Shown: positions 32,422-44,941 of the stretch, in pieces
Layout of the letters: every line of letters starts with the position of its first letter
How positions within the stretch are numbered: the stretch's first letter is position 1
DNA from: Polynucleobacter sp. JS-JIR-5-A7
Lineage (GTDB): Bacteria; Pseudomonadota; Gammaproteobacteria; Burkholderiales; Burkholderiaceae
DNA length: 64,000 bases
Reading direction: 5' to 3'
Assembly (NCBI RefSeq): GCF_018687935.1
Contig: NZ_CP061308.1
Coordinates: 1 to 64,000, forward strand
Made by a program: the position numbers and the translations under genes
The notes under the pieces: generated by a model
What the model was told of the DNA's origin: nothing
Database searches by the model: none
Seen by the model: the letters and a program-made list of their open reading frames with translations, nothing else

Positions 32422-32643
32422 ATGAGCAACGAGCACGGAAACCTTATTAAGTCCCCAAAACAACTCATCATCGTGGTGTTTGCAAGCTTTTTTGTGCCCT
32501 TGATTATTATTTTGTTGTTGATGGTGTTTGTGAACAACGGTAAGCGCGGCGATTCTTCTAGCACCTCCGAAGCGCTTATTAAGCCGGTGGCCCAGTTGAA
32601 TGTGCAAGAGGCCAGCAGCACACCGGCCCCTAATGCCAAATAA
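32422..32643 (+). CDS. Orphan membrane anchor resembling the N-terminus of cytochrome c5-family proteins
   Basis: A 73-residue protein with one strong membrane helix at about residues 17-37 and a short periplasmic tail rich in Ser, Ala and Pro. From memory, its layout (LIKSPKQLI before the helix and IKPVAQL after it) matches the leader region of Burkholderiales membrane-bound cytochrome c5 proteins. It stops before any CxxCH haem site, and a terminator follows at once. It could be a remnant or a true small membrane protein. Confidence 0.65.
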   Translation: MSNEHGNLIKSPKQLIIVVFASFFVPLIIILLLMVFVNNGKRGDSSSTSEALIKPVAQLNVQEASSTPAPNAK

Positions 32644-32660
32644 AATTTTTTAGTATTCGA

Positions 32661-32687
32661 AAAAGCTGGCTATATGCCAGCTTTTTT
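32661..32687. terminator. Bidirectional terminator between the anchor gene and rsmI
   Basis: AAAAGCTGGC (32661-32670) pairs with GCCAGCTTTT (32676-32685) over a TATAT loop, and T-runs occur on both strands. It can end the plus-strand anchor transcript and the minus-strand rsmI transcript, and overlaps the last bases of rsmI. Confidence 0.85.
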
Positions 32688-33591
32688 ATTGGTCTGAATT
32701 GCTATCTTTCGCGTCAAGTGCAATTTGATAGGCATCTTTTTTTGTTAAGCCCAACACTTGTGAAAGTACTGCTGCGATCTCTTTGCTGCCTAGATATGGG
32801 TTTAATGCGTTTGCCCAACGCATTAGAGAGGCATGCTCTGGAGCCTCGTCAGCATTGGCGTGGCGCCCTGCAATCAGTATGATGAATTCACCTTTAAGGC
32901 TCTCAGCATTTTCAATCCACGATGCAATTTCTTGGGCCTGAATGGAAACAAGTTGCTCAAATTTTTTAGTGAGCTCACGGCAAATAAAAACTTGGCGCTC
33001 TTTTTCTAATGACCCGGCAAGAAACAGAAGTGTTTCACGAATATTGTGCGGTGACTCAAAGAAGATGCTCGTTTTTTTACTGCTGCAAATATCGTGCAAA
33101 AGCGCATCGCGGTCTTTAGTTTTATGTGGCCAAAAACCCAAGAATTGAAATTGACCATCGGAGTTGAGCATGACAGACCCCGATGCAGATATGGCGCAGG
33201 ATACCGAGCTGGCACCAGGAATCGGAATGATACGAAAGCCCGCTTTTTGCACTTCGTCTACAAGTCGAGCGCCAGGATCTGAAACCCCGGGAGTCCCAGC
33301 ATCCGAAATATAAGCCCAGCGCTCATCGTTGGCTAGGTGTTGAATCACTGTTTGGGCACCGCCAAGCTCATTGTGCGCATGCAAGGCCAAACATTTTTTA
33401 TGAATGCCAAATTGCTGCAGTAGTGCGGCACTATGTCTAGTGTCTTCACAAGCGATGCCATCTACTGCATTTAGGACGTGAAGTGCGCGTAAGGTAATGT
33501 CACCTAAATTGCCAATCGGCGTAGCAATCATATACAAGGACCCAGCAGGTAAGTCCTGTTGCTTTAAAAAATCCAATGAGCCTAGTTCCAT
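32686..33591 (-). CDS. rsmI: 16S rRNA (cytidine(1402)-2'-O)-methyltransferase RsmI
   Basis: RsmI 2'-O-methylates C1402 in the decoding centre of 16S rRNA. The 301-residue product has the tetrapyrrole-methylase fold with ATPIGNLGDITLRAL near residue 25, CEDTRHSAALL, SDAGTPGVSDPGA and PIPGASS. It is normal in length. It is divergent from the diaA-like gene across about 100 nt, the same neighbourhood as in E. coli (rsmI, diaA, dolP), but the yraN gene often found between is missing here. Confidence 0.95.
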   Translation of the reverse strand: MELGSLDFLKQQDLPAGSLYMIATPIGNLGDITLRALHVLNAVDGIACEDTRHSAALLQQFGIHKKCLALHAHNELGGAQTVIQHLANDERWAYISDAGTPGVSDPGARLVDEVQKAGFRIIPIPGASSVSCAISASGSVMLNSDGQFQFLGFWPHKTKDRDALLHDICSSKKTSIFFESPHNIRETLLFLAGSLEKERQVFICRELTKKFEQLVSIQAQEIASWIENAESLKGEFIILIAGRHANADEAPEHASLMRWANALNPYLGSKEIAAVLSQVLGLTKKDAYQIALDAKDSNSDQ

Positions 33592-33697
33592 AGGGATATT
33601 GTCTGCTGAAGGTTAATCAATAAGCAAGAGAATACGTTGCTTTTGAGTTAAGCTGATTGCATCAGAATTTAGGCTTGCTTTGGCGCATAATATTGCT

Positions 33698-34300
33698 ATG
33701 GATAAAGACACTATTGAACGTTTGCGCAAGCGCGCCTCTCAACATTTTTTAGACAGCATTGCGGTAAAGCAAGAGGCTGAAAAAATTCTTCCAGAGTCTG
33801 TGGCACATGGTGTGCAAGCGATGGTCGATTGTTTGAAGGCTGGCGGTAAAGTGATGGCTTGTGGCAATGGCGGCTCGGCAGCAGATGCACAACACTTTGC
33901 CGCTGAGTTGATGGGTCGATTTGAAAGAGAGCGCCAAGAGTTGGCTGCAGTTGCACTGACAACGGATACCTCGATCCTGACTGCGATTGGCAATGATTAC
34001 AGCTATGACGAAGTCTTCAGCAAGCAAGTGCGTGGCCTTGGAAAAAAAGGCGACATTCTCTTGGGAATTTCGACGTCTGGCAACTCTAAGAACGTAATTA
34101 AAGCAATCGAAGCTGCAAAAAAAATTGGGATCAAAATTATTGCGCTTACTGGCAATGGCGGTGGAAAGATTGCGGCACTACTGGATAAGGATGATATTCA
34201 TTTATGTGCGCCCTCAACTCGTACTGCGAGAATTCAAGAAACCCACTTAGTTTTGCTGCATAGTTTGTGTGATGGCGTTGATCATATTTTGCTCGACTAA
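33698..34300 (+). CDS. diaA: SIS-domain protein, DiaA/GmhA family
   Basis: A 200-residue SIS-domain protein. DiaA promotes DnaA assembly at oriC; GmhA is phosphoheptose isomerase of LPS synthesis. Context (rsmI and dolP neighbours) and sequence such as ARIQETH and LCDGVDH are DiaA-like. Yet the residues corresponding to GmhA zinc and catalytic positions (H66, E70, Q180, H188) are all present, whereas I recall that DiaA of E. coli has lost the last His. It could therefore act in either or both roles. ATG 33698 is chosen over TTG 33680. Confidence 0.82.
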   Translation: MDKDTIERLRKRASQHFLDSIAVKQEAEKILPESVAHGVQAMVDCLKAGGKVMACGNGGSAADAQHFAAELMGRFERERQELAAVALTTDTSILTAIGNDYSYDEVFSKQVRGLGKKGDILLGISTSGNSKNVIKAIEAAKKIGIKIIALTGNGGGKIAALLDKDDIHLCAPSTRTARIQETHLVLLHSLCDGVDHILLD

Positions 34301-34321
34301 TTTTTTAAATACGCTAAAGAA

Positions 34322-34972
34322 ATGCAAATTCAATCTCTCAGAAAATTAGTCATTGCTGTAGTAATGACATCTCAATTATCTGCATGCGGAGTTTTGGCTG
34401 TAGGTGGCATTGCTGCGGGTGCAAGCGTCATGGCTGATCGTCGTACTCCAGGAGTGCAAGCAATTGATAATGGTATTGAGTTAGAGGCGAATGCTGCGCT
34501 TGGCAAAAAGTTTGGTGATAACGCACACATTAACGTGACCTCATTCAATCAAAAAGTATTGCTGACAGGCGAAGTAAAAGATGCTGGTATCAAAAGCGAA
34601 GCAGGCGCATATGTAAAGGCGATGAAGAACGCGCGCACCGTTTTTAATGAATTGATCATTGGCTCTAACAGCACATATACAGCACGTGCTAACGATTCTT
34701 ATCTTGAGTCGAAAATAAAAACCCAGATGATCTTTACAGATCAATTGCCATCAAACTCTATGTCGATTATTGCCGAGGGATCAAGCGTCTATCTGATGGG
34801 CATCTTGACACAGAACGAAGCTGACTTAGCAAAAAAAGTAGCTAGCAATACAAATGGTGTGAAAGATGTTTATGTTTACTTTGAATTAATTTCTGTAGAA
34901 GAAAAAAATCGTCTAGAAAAGCAAGGCAAGGCCGATCAAACAACGCCAAACAGCCCACCAAAATTCCAGTAA
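34322..34972 (+). CDS. dolP: BON domain lipoprotein (DolP/YraP-like)
   Basis: A 216-residue outer-membrane lipoprotein. The signal peptide ends with lipobox LSAC (Cys22), and residue +2 is Gly, consistent with export to the outer membrane. Two BON domains follow (about 45-115 and 125-195), with the ending typical of DolP (VKDVYVYFELI) and a short polar tail. DolP supports outer-membrane integrity near the division site and BamA. It lies 21 nt after the diaA-like gene, as in E. coli. Confidence 0.88.
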   Translation: MQIQSLRKLVIAVVMTSQLSACGVLAVGGIAAGASVMADRRTPGVQAIDNGIELEANAALGKKFGDNAHINVTSFNQKVLLTGEVKDAGIKSEAGAYVKAMKNARTVFNELIIGSNSTYTARANDSYLESKIKTQMIFTDQLPSNSMSIIAEGSSVYLMGILTQNEADLAKKVASNTNGVKDVYVYFELISVEEKNRLEKQGKADQTTPNSPPKFQ

Positions 34973-34988
34973 TTTTTTTGGGTTAGTG

Positions 34989-35342
34989 ATGTCCGCAATG
35001 CGAGCAATTGTAAAAATAGTTTTTATATTTACAGCGCTTGCTTATTTCATTCCCCATGTGCATGCAGACAGCGAGGATCAAAAAGCATTTACGCTTGCAA
35101 AGCAAAATGCTTGCTTAGGTTGTCATGCTCTTGACAGAAAAATAGTGGGACCAAGCTTCGAATCCGTTGCGCAAAAATATAAAAGCAATCCCAATGCGCA
35201 AGCATTTTTGAAAAATAAAATCGCTAAAGGTGGTTCAGGTTCTTGGGGGGTTGTGCCTATGCCCGCGAATTCAAAGTTAAATGAAGCGGATTTATCTTTA
35301 CTGGTTAGCTGGATATTGCGGGCTACACCGAGTCAAAATTGA
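34989..35342 (+). CDS. Small class I c-type cytochrome
   Basis: A periplasmic monohaem cytochrome of 117 residues. It has a Sec signal peptide ending HVHA before D27, the haem site CLGCH at 42-46 and a likely axial Met in the VVPMPAN stretch near residue 90. The fold resembles cytochrome c-551/c8 electron shuttles. ATG 34989 is used; the overlapping GTG at 34986 is the alternative. It lies 16 nt after the dolP-like gene and probably shares its transcript. Confidence 0.88.
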   Translation: MSAMRAIVKIVFIFTALAYFIPHVHADSEDQKAFTLAKQNACLGCHALDRKIVGPSFESVAQKYKSNPNAQAFLKNKIAKGGSGSWGVVPMPANSKLNEADLSLLVSWILRATPSQN

Positions 35343-35375
35343 TGTGAGAATTCAGCGCGCATCAATCTGTTTAGC

Positions 35376-36035
35376 TTAGCGTGCGTGACGAGGTCTTCCT
35401 AAGAACCACCACCAAGCTTGATTCGCCAACTTCAAGTTTTCTTTTAGGGCGTAATCAAAGTCCGCCCACTGTTCATTAGCGGCCTCCTCAACAATCGTCC
35501 CAGAGTTTGCCGGTGGCAATTTGAGATACGCATCAGCATCACCGTAGGCATATTCAACTGTCATGCCAGCTTTTTGAGCTAGATGCATCATTGCTTTGTT
35601 GTTAGCTAGGCAGTGAACATAAAGCGTTTGAATATTGCTATTGCGTGAGTGCACTGCCGAGCGTTGCAGCAGAGCGGTTCCAAGCCCCTGCGCCCTTCCC
35701 TCTGGCAATACGGATACGCCAAATTCAGCGGCGTGAGCTTGCCCTTTGATTTCAGGCAAATATGCTAGATGCGCCATGCCAATGAGCCTTAAATCATGGT
35801 CAAAGACGCCAAAAACAGCATCTCGCTTGAAATTAAGGCTCTCAACATAGTGATGAATAACTTCATCAGGGGTCTGGGTGCCAAAACGTAAGCGACGATC
35901 TTCAGCGCCCAACTGCAATAGATGGTTCAGAATTTCTGACCTGTGGCCTGCATGAAGCTCTCGAACTGGCACGGCCTTCCCTGCCATATAAGGCTGGGTA
36001 GATAAGTGATCGTTTGCTAAGTTATTATTGTGCAT
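35376..36035 (-). CDS. GNAT family N-acetyltransferase
   Basis: A 219-residue acetyltransferase of the GNAT fold. The acetyl-CoA loop is seen as VLPEGRAQGLGTALLQRS near residue 115, after a strand ending EFGVSV. The C-terminal 45 residues extend past the core and are rich in Trp and Asn. The substrate is unknown. It faces the rrn operon promoter region, with its start about 240 nt from the rrn -35. Confidence 0.82.
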   Translation of the reverse strand: MHNNNLANDHLSTQPYMAGKAVPVRELHAGHRSEILNHLLQLGAEDRRLRFGTQTPDEVIHHYVESLNFKRDAVFGVFDHDLRLIGMAHLAYLPEIKGQAHAAEFGVSVLPEGRAQGLGTALLQRSAVHSRNSNIQTLYVHCLANNKAMMHLAQKAGMTVEYAYGDADAYLKLPPANSGTIVEEAANEQWADFDYALKENLKLANQAWWWFLGRPRHAR

Positions 36036-36276
36036 AGCAACATTTTAGCAGAAAAGCAGGAAAAATTAAGGGTTTTCCCTAGGGTGTGGACTATCTGCAA
36101 ATAAGCATCAAAAATCTAGGTTTAGCGCCCTTCCTTTTTACGTAAAAGCTCTAAAAAGAGGAAATATCTAAAAAAAGTTGAAAAATCTTTCAAAATTTAT
36201 CCCATTGATTTCATTGGTTTTATTTGAAAAGTCAGAAAAATCTTCGTCTTTTATAGGTAAAAGAGTGGGAAAGGTG
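36036..36276. promoter_or_regulatory. AT-rich region upstream of the rrn promoter
   Basis: No gene is visible here. Clusters of A- and T-tracts at 36145-36240 precede the rrn promoter, as expected for UP-element or curved activating sequence of a strong rRNA promoter. The left end should also hold the promoter of the minus-strand GNAT gene, which I cannot pinpoint. Confidence 0.5.
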
Positions 36277-36305
36277 TTGACAACCCTATTCGTGTATGTC
36301 ATAGT
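36277..36305 (+). promoter_or_regulatory. rrn operon promoter
   Basis: TTGACA at 36277-36282 is a consensus -35, and CATAGT at 36300-36305 is a reasonable -10, 17 nt away. A GC-containing discriminator follows, typical of stringently controlled rRNA promoters. The 16S gene begins about 200 nt downstream. Confidence 0.75.
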
Positions 36306-36344
36306 CTCGCTTCTTCGCTGAATGTTTTTGAAAAACGATTCAGC

Positions 36345-36356
36345 CCTCTTTAAAAA
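36345..36356 (+). promoter_or_regulatory. boxA-like antitermination site in the rrn leader
   Basis: CCTCTTTAAAAA resembles boxA bound by NusB-S10, and a matching TTCTTTAAAAA element occurs before the 23S gene. The pair supports the usual rRNA antitermination mechanism. Confidence 0.6.
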
Positions 36357-36510
36357 TTAGTCAACCGATAATTGTGGGTACTAGGCGAAAGCATCCAGTC
36401 CTTCGGGACAGATGTAAACAAATAGTACTCATAGACAGTAAAAAGATTTGGTTTTATTACCAAGTCAATTTCTTGAATGAGTGCGACGATCCGCAAGGAT
36501 CACAGGAATT

Positions 36511-38046
<1,536 letters not shown>

Positions 38047-38102
38047 GAGAAAAGATGCTGGAGCTATAGTGCCCACACTTATCGGTTGACAATAAAAGCC
38101 AC

Positions 38103-38179
38103 GGGTCTGTAGCTCAGCTGGTTAGAGCACTGTGTTGATAACGCAGGGGTCGTAGGTTCAAGTCCTACCAGACCCACCA
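38103..38179 (+). tRNA. tRNA-Ile (GAT)
   Basis: A 77-nt tRNA in the 16S-23S spacer. GGGTCTG pairs with CAGACCC, discriminator A, CCA encoded. Anticodon loop TTGATAA gives GAT. Confidence 0.98.
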
Positions 38180-38209
38180 ATCAGCGTTGATATGGACTTA
38201 GTGGACGTT

Positions 38210-38285
38210 GGGGGATTAGCTCAGCTGGGAGAGCACCTGCTTTGCAAGCAGGGGGTCGTCGGTTCGATCCCGTCATCCTCCACCA
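38210..38285 (+). tRNA. tRNA-Ala (TGC)
   Basis: A 76-nt tRNA in the spacer, after tRNA-Ile as usual for rrn operons. GGGGGAT pairs with ATCCTCC (one G-T), CCA encoded; anticodon loop TTTGCAA gives TGC. Confidence 0.98.
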
Positions 38286-38291
38286 ACATCT

Positions 38292-38402
38292 AAATGTCAA
38301 AACTAAGCGAATACTGAATCGTTTAGTTTTGCCATTTATGGCTGTTCTTTAAAAATTTGAGTAAGCAAAGTGTCAAATGTTTCTTTGAGAGGACATTTGA
38401 CA
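38292..38402 (+). other. 16S-23S spacer hairpins and boxA
   Basis: After tRNA-Ala there are two hairpins. In the first, AAATG/CATTT and CAAAACTAA/TTAGTTTTG pair across 38292-38337 with one mismatch. In the second, TGTCAAATGT (38371-38380) pairs perfectly with ACATTTGACA (38393-38402). Between them, TGTTCTTTAAAAA (38343-38355) is a boxA. These are probably antitermination and rRNA-processing elements. Confidence 0.6.
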
Positions 38403-38553
38403 ATGTAATAAGGGTAAAGATTGAATCATCAATCAGTAATATCAAACGAGTTTTACAAAGTTCTTAACAAGTACTTACAGTTTGGATTACGGCAAACATG
38501 TCAGAAGTAGAAGTAAAACCTGTAACAGGTGCTAGCAATGGTGCTCGTTATAG

Positions 38554-41427
<2,874 letters not shown>

Positions 41428-41530
41428 ATAACCAGCACTATTGTGTTGGATGTTTGCCAGATTTAATCTGCATCCTTATTACATGCTTACTCAAATAGAG
41501 TTGTTGATTTATCAGCAACTCAACCCTCTA

Positions 41531-41646
41531 CGCCCGGTGACCATAGCGAATTGGAACCACTCCTTCCCATCCCGAACAGGACAGTGAAACGATTCTACGC
41601 CGATGATAGTGCGGATTACCCGTGTGAAAGTAGGTAACTGCCGGGC
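41531..41646 (+). rRNA. rrf: 5S ribosomal RNA
   Basis: A roughly 116-nt 5S rRNA. The closing stem pairs GCCCGG at the 5' end with CCGGGC at the 3' end; the internal GAACAGGACAGTGAAACG and CGCCGATGATAGTG are typical. It follows the 23S gene by about 100 nt. Confidence 0.95.
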
Positions 41647-41655
41647 ACCAATGCG

Positions 41656-41687
41656 ACGCCCAGACCCATTTAGGTCTGGGCGTTTTT
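41656..41687 (+). terminator. rrn operon terminator
   Basis: ACGCCCAGACC (41656-41666) pairs with GGTCTGGGCGT (41673-41683), followed by a run of T. This 11-bp GC-rich stem nine bases after the 5S rRNA is a strong intrinsic terminator. Confidence 0.93.
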
Positions 41688-41710
41688 ACTTGTGCAAAGC
41701 GTTAGAGAGA

Positions 41711-41739
41711 TTGACAGATACTCCGTTTGGAGTCAGAAT
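41711..41739 (+). promoter_or_regulatory. Promoter of the tRNA-tuf-secE-nusG transcript
   Basis: Consensus -35 TTGACA at 41711-41716, 17-nt spacer and CAGAAT at 41734-41739. Transcription would start at about the first bases before tRNA-Tyr. Confidence 0.75.
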
Positions 41740-41750
41740 ATTGGGTTCGC

Positions 41751-41835
41751 GGAGGGGTGTCCGAGCGGCTAAAGGAGGCAGACTGTAAATCTGTTGGCTA
41801 TGCCTACGTAGGTTCGAATCCTACCCCCTCCACCA
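41751..41835 (+). tRNA. tRNA-Tyr (GTA)
   Basis: An 85-nt tRNA with the long variable arm of bacterial tRNA-Tyr. GGAGGGG pairs with CCCCTCC, CCA encoded; anticodon loop CTGTAAA gives GTA. It heads a tRNA-tuf cluster similar to E. coli tyrU-glyT-thrT-tufB. Confidence 0.97.
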
Positions 41836-41840
41836 GATGT

Positions 41841-41914
41841 GCGGGATTAGTTTAATGGTAAAACAGCAGATTTCCAATCTTCGGTCAAGAGTTCGATTCT
41901 CTTATCCCGCTCCA
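41841..41914 (+). tRNA. tRNA-Gly (TCC)
   Basis: A 74-nt tRNA. GCGGGAT pairs with ATCCCGC, discriminator T, CCA encoded; anticodon loop TTTCCAA gives TCC. The anticodon stem has one C-T mismatch. Confidence 0.95.
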
Positions 41915-41934
41915 GATTTGTTGTATTAGATTTC

Positions 41935-42009
<75 letters not shown>

Positions 42010-42073
42010 TGTTTGATTTTATTAATTGTGTATTTGGTGTTTGGTTTAAGAGTTAACTAAAGGCAGAACAAAA

Positions 42074-43264
42074 ATGGCAAAAGAAAAATTCGAGCGGACA
42101 AAACCGCACGTAAACGTAGGCACTATCGGTCACGTTGACCACGGTAAAACGACTTTGACAGCAGCAATTGCAACCGTGCTCTCAAAAGCATTCGGTGGCG
42201 AAGCAAAAGCATATGATCAGATCGATGCTGCTCCAGAAGAAAAAGCCCGTGGTATTACGATTAATACTGCGCACGTTGAGTATGAGACAGCTAATCGTCA
42301 CTACGCTCACGTCGATTGCCCAGGACATGCTGACTACGTTAAGAACATGATTACAGGCGCTGCTCAGATGGACGGCGCCATTTTAGTTTGCTCTGCAGCT
42401 GATGGCCCAATGCCACAAACGCGTGAGCACATCCTTTTGGCACGCCAAGTCGGTGTTCCTTACATCGTGGTGTTCTTAAACAAGTGCGATATGGTTGATG
42501 ATGCTGAATTGCTCGAGTTAGTTGAAATGGAAGTGCGTGAACTTCTGTCTAAATATGACTTCCCAGGCGATGACACACCGATCATCCAAGGTTCTGCTAA
42601 GTTAGCCTTAGAAGGCGACGAAGGCCCATTGGGTAAAGAAGCCATCATGAAATTGGCTGAAGCCCTTGATACTTACATCCCAACACCAGAGCGTGCCATT
42701 GACGGCGCCTTCTTGATGCCAGTAGAAGACGTGTTCTCCATCTCTGGTCGCGGTACTGTAGTGACTGGTCGTATTGAGCGCGGTATCGTTAAAGTTGGCG
42801 AAGAGATTGAAATCGTTGGCATCAAACCAACTCTCAAAACTACTTGTACTGGTGTTGAAATGTTCCGCAAATTGCTCGACCAAGGTCAAGCAGGCGATAA
42901 CGTGGGTATCTTGTTACGCGGTACAAAACGCGAAGAAGTTGAGCGCGGCCAAGTATTGGCTAAGCCAGGTTCAATCACCCCACATACTCACTTTACAGCC
43001 GAGGTTTACATCTTGGGTAAAGATGAAGGTGGCCGTCATACACCATTCTTTAACAACTATCGTCCACAGTTTTACTTCCGCACTACGGACGTAACTGGTT
43101 CTATTGAGTTGCCAAAAGACAAAGAAATGGTCATGCCGGGTGATAACGTCACGATTACCGTCAAGCTCATCGCCCCTATCGCGATGGAAGAAGGTTTACG
43201 TTTTGCGATCCGTGAAGGTGGCCGTACTGTTGGCGCCGGTGTGGTTGCAAAGATTTTGGCTTAA
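42074..43264 (+). CDS. tuf: Elongation factor Tu (copy 1)
   Basis: EF-Tu carries aminoacyl-tRNA to the ribosome as a GTP complex. The 396-residue protein has G1 GHVDHGKTT near residue 18, effector-region [13 protein letters not shown] and NKCDM, then the two beta-barrel domains. It equals E. coli tufB in context, behind tRNA-Tyr/Gly/Thr. Its protein is identical to the second copy at 58905, and the DNA matches wherever compared, with identity starting 18 nt before ATG. The tRNA-Trp and secE-nusG follow. Confidence 0.98.
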   Translation: MAKEKFERTKPHVNVGTIGHVDHGKTTLTAAIATVLSKAFGGEAKAYDQIDAAPEEKARGITINTAHVEYETANRHYAHVDCPGHADYVKNMITGAAQMDGAILVCSAADGPMPQTREHILLARQVGVPYIVVFLNKCDMVDDAELLELVEMEVRELLSKYDFPGDDTPIIQGSAKLALEGDEGPLGKEAIMKLAEALDTYIPTPERAIDGAFLMPVEDVFSISGRGTVVTGRIERGIVKVGEEIEIVGIKPTLKTTCTGVEMFRKLLDQGQAGDNVGILLRGTKREEVERGQVLAKPGSITPHTHFTAEVYILGKDEGGRHTPFFNNYRPQFYFRTTDVTGSIELPKDKEMVMPGDNVTITVKLIAPIAMEEGLRFAIREGGRTVGAGVVAKILA

Positions 43265-43290
43265 GTAGTTTTGGTAATGAGTTTTTATAA

Positions 43291-43366
43291 AGGGGTGTAG
43301 CTCAATTGGCAGAGCGTTGGTCTCCAAAACCAAAGGTTGGGGGTTCGATGCCCTCCGCCCCTGCCA
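43291..43366 (+). tRNA. tRNA-Trp (CCA)
   Basis: A 76-nt tRNA. AGGGGTG pairs with CGCCCCT, discriminator G, CCA encoded; anticodon loop CTCCAAA gives CCA. It lies between tuf and secE, the usual place in proteobacteria. Confidence 0.97.
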
Positions 43367-43386
43367 CGATTTGAACTGAAAGTAAT

Positions 43387-43764
43387 ATGTCTCAACAAAC
43401 TGCAAGTCATTCTGAAGAAAAGAGCAGCTGGGTCTCTGGACTCGCTGCTTTAATCGTCGTTGCTGCGTTAGTGCTTTACTACACGCTCATCGACCAATCT
43501 TTATTAGTGCGCTTGGGTGTATTGTTCGGTGGCATTGCAGCTGCGGTTTTGATTGTGGCGATTTCACCCGATGGGCGTCGTTTTATCGCCTATGCAAAAG
43601 ATTCTTGGTACGAAGTAAAAAAGGTTGTTTGGCCGACTCGTAAAGAGACTACCCAAATGACTCTAGTCGTATTTGGCTTTGTTCTGATCATGTCCTTGTT
43701 TTTATGGATTGCAGACAAATTGATTGAATGGCTAGTTTTTTCAGTCCTTTTAGGCTGGAAGTGA
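43387..43764 (+). CDS. secE: Preprotein translocase subunit SecE
   Basis: SecE clamps SecY in the protein-export channel. The 125-residue protein has three predicted membrane helices (about 16-34, 40-58 and 93-118), the long proteobacterial form. The conserved amphipathic stretch EVKKVVWPTRKET precedes the third helix. ATG 43387 lies 20 nt after tRNA-Trp, so the tRNA and mRNA are probably cut from one transcript. nusG starts 7 nt later. Confidence 0.96.
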   Translation: MSQQTASHSEEKSSWVSGLAALIVVAALVLYYTLIDQSLLVRLGVLFGGIAAAVLIVAISPDGRRFIAYAKDSWYEVKKVVWPTRKETTQMTLVVFGFVLIMSLFLWIADKLIEWLVFSVLLGWK

Positions 43765-43771
43765 GTAAAAC

Positions 43772-44344
43772 ATGATTGATTCTGAAGTAGCTGCAAATCC
43801 ACAAGCTACCGGCAATATGCGCTGGTACGTAATCCACGCTTATTCTGGAATGGAAAAGAGCGTTAAAAAAGGCCTTGAGGAGCGTATTGCACGTTCTGGC
43901 ATGCCTGAGAAATTTGGCCGTATTTTGGTCCCATCCGAAGAGGTGGTAGAGATCAAATCTGGCACAAAATCAGTCACTGAGCGCCGTTTCTTCCCAGGTT
44001 ATGTCCTGATTGAGATGGAAATGACCGATGAAAGCTGGCATTTGGTGAAAAATACCCCAAAAGTGACCGGTTTCGTGGGAGGTGTTCGTAACCGTCCAAG
44101 CCCGATTTCTACTGCTGAAGTCACCAAAATCATGGATCAGATGCAGGCTGGCGTGGATAAACCGAAGCCCAAGACCCTGTTTGAGGTGGGTGAGATGGTT
44201 CGCGTGAAAGAAGGCCCATTTACAGACTTCAACGGAAACGTTGAGGAAGTGAACTATGAGAAGTCAAGATTACGCGTTTCTGTTACAATCTTCGGTCGCG
44301 GTACCCCAGTTGAGCTGGAGTTTGGCCAAGTAGAAAAGATGTAA
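43772..44344 (+). CDS. nusG: Transcription termination/antitermination factor NusG
   Basis: NusG binds RNA polymerase and links it to Rho, S10 and the ribosome. The 190-residue protein has the NGN domain starting [15 protein letters not shown] near residue 17, with [12 protein letters not shown], and a C-terminal KOW domain beginning [17 protein letters not shown] 16-residue polar N-terminal extension is common in this group. It is co-transcribed with secE. Confidence 0.97.
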   Translation: MIDSEVAANPQATGNMRWYVIHAYSGMEKSVKKGLEERIARSGMPEKFGRILVPSEEVVEIKSGTKSVTERRFFPGYVLIEMEMTDESWHLVKNTPKVTGFVGGVRNRPSPISTAEVTKIMDQMQAGVDKPKPKTLFEVGEMVRVKEGPFTDFNGNVEEVNYEKSRLRVSVTIFGRGTPVELEFGQVEKM

Positions 44345-44507
44345 AAACAAGGACTTAGTCCGGTTTTGTAAGTGAAGTAGTTGTTTTAAGTGGTTATTTG
44401 GTTTTAGAAATTAACCGAGGAGCGGAGCTAGAAAGCCAAAAACTAGCAAAGCGTTTACTCAACGGCGGTCTTTCCTAATGAGGTTAGGCGCGCTTTAAGG
44501 AGCACAC
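44345..44507 (+). promoter_or_regulatory. nusG-rplK intergenic leader with a candidate promoter
   Basis: This 163-nt gap contains TTGTTT at 44381-44386 and TAGAAA at 44405-44410 (18-nt spacer), a possible promoter for rplKAJL. The rest should form the 5' leader, probably with L1-responsive structure, but I see no clear hairpin. AAGGAG precedes rplK. Confidence 0.35.
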
Positions 44508-44939
44508 ATGGCAAAGAAGATTATTGGCTTTATCAAACTGCAGATCCCTGCAGGTAAAGCAAATCCATCACCACCCGTAGGTCCAGCATTGGGTCAACGC
44601 GGCCTGAATATTATGGAATTTTGTAAGGCGTTTAATGCTCAAACTCAGAGCATGGAACCTGGCCTGCCAATTCCAGTCGTGATTACAGCATTCGCTGATA
44701 AGAGCTTCACATTCATCATGAAGACTCCTCCAGCAACCATCATGATCAAGAAGGCTGCGAAGATCGAAAAAGGATCACCACGTCCTCATACCGACAAGGT
44801 AGGAAAAATTACCCGTGCTCAAGCGGAAGAAATCGCTAAAGCAAAAATGCCAGATTTGACAGCAGCCGATATGGACGCAGCTGTTAGAACAATCGCTGGT
44901 AGCGCCCGTTCCATGGGCATCACTGTGGAAGGTCTCTAA
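44508..44939 (+). CDS. rplK: 50S ribosomal protein L11
   Basis: L11 binds the GTPase-associated centre of 23S rRNA. The 143-residue product has the linker-domain signature [20 protein letters not shown] and the C-terminal RNA-binding domain ending [13 protein letters not shown]. Length is typical. It starts the L11-L1 pair and is 2 nt from rplA. Confidence 0.98.
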   Translation: MAKKIIGFIKLQIPAGKANPSPPVGPALGQRGLNIMEFCKAFNAQTQSMEPGLPIPVVITAFADKSFTFIMKTPPATIMIKKAAKIEKGSPRPHTDKVGKITRAQAEEIAKAKMPDLTAADMDAAVRTIAGSARSMGITVEGL

Positions 44940-44941
44940 TC

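Noticed and set aside
36060..36240. Possible small gene or ncRNA before the rrn operon
   Set aside because: Only AT-rich tracts and no good start with ribosome site; best explained as rRNA promoter upstream sequence.
43196..43405. Minus-strand frame with GRRASNPQPLVLETNALP
   Set aside because: Another antisense-tRNA translation, here of tRNA-Trp, overlapping tuf.
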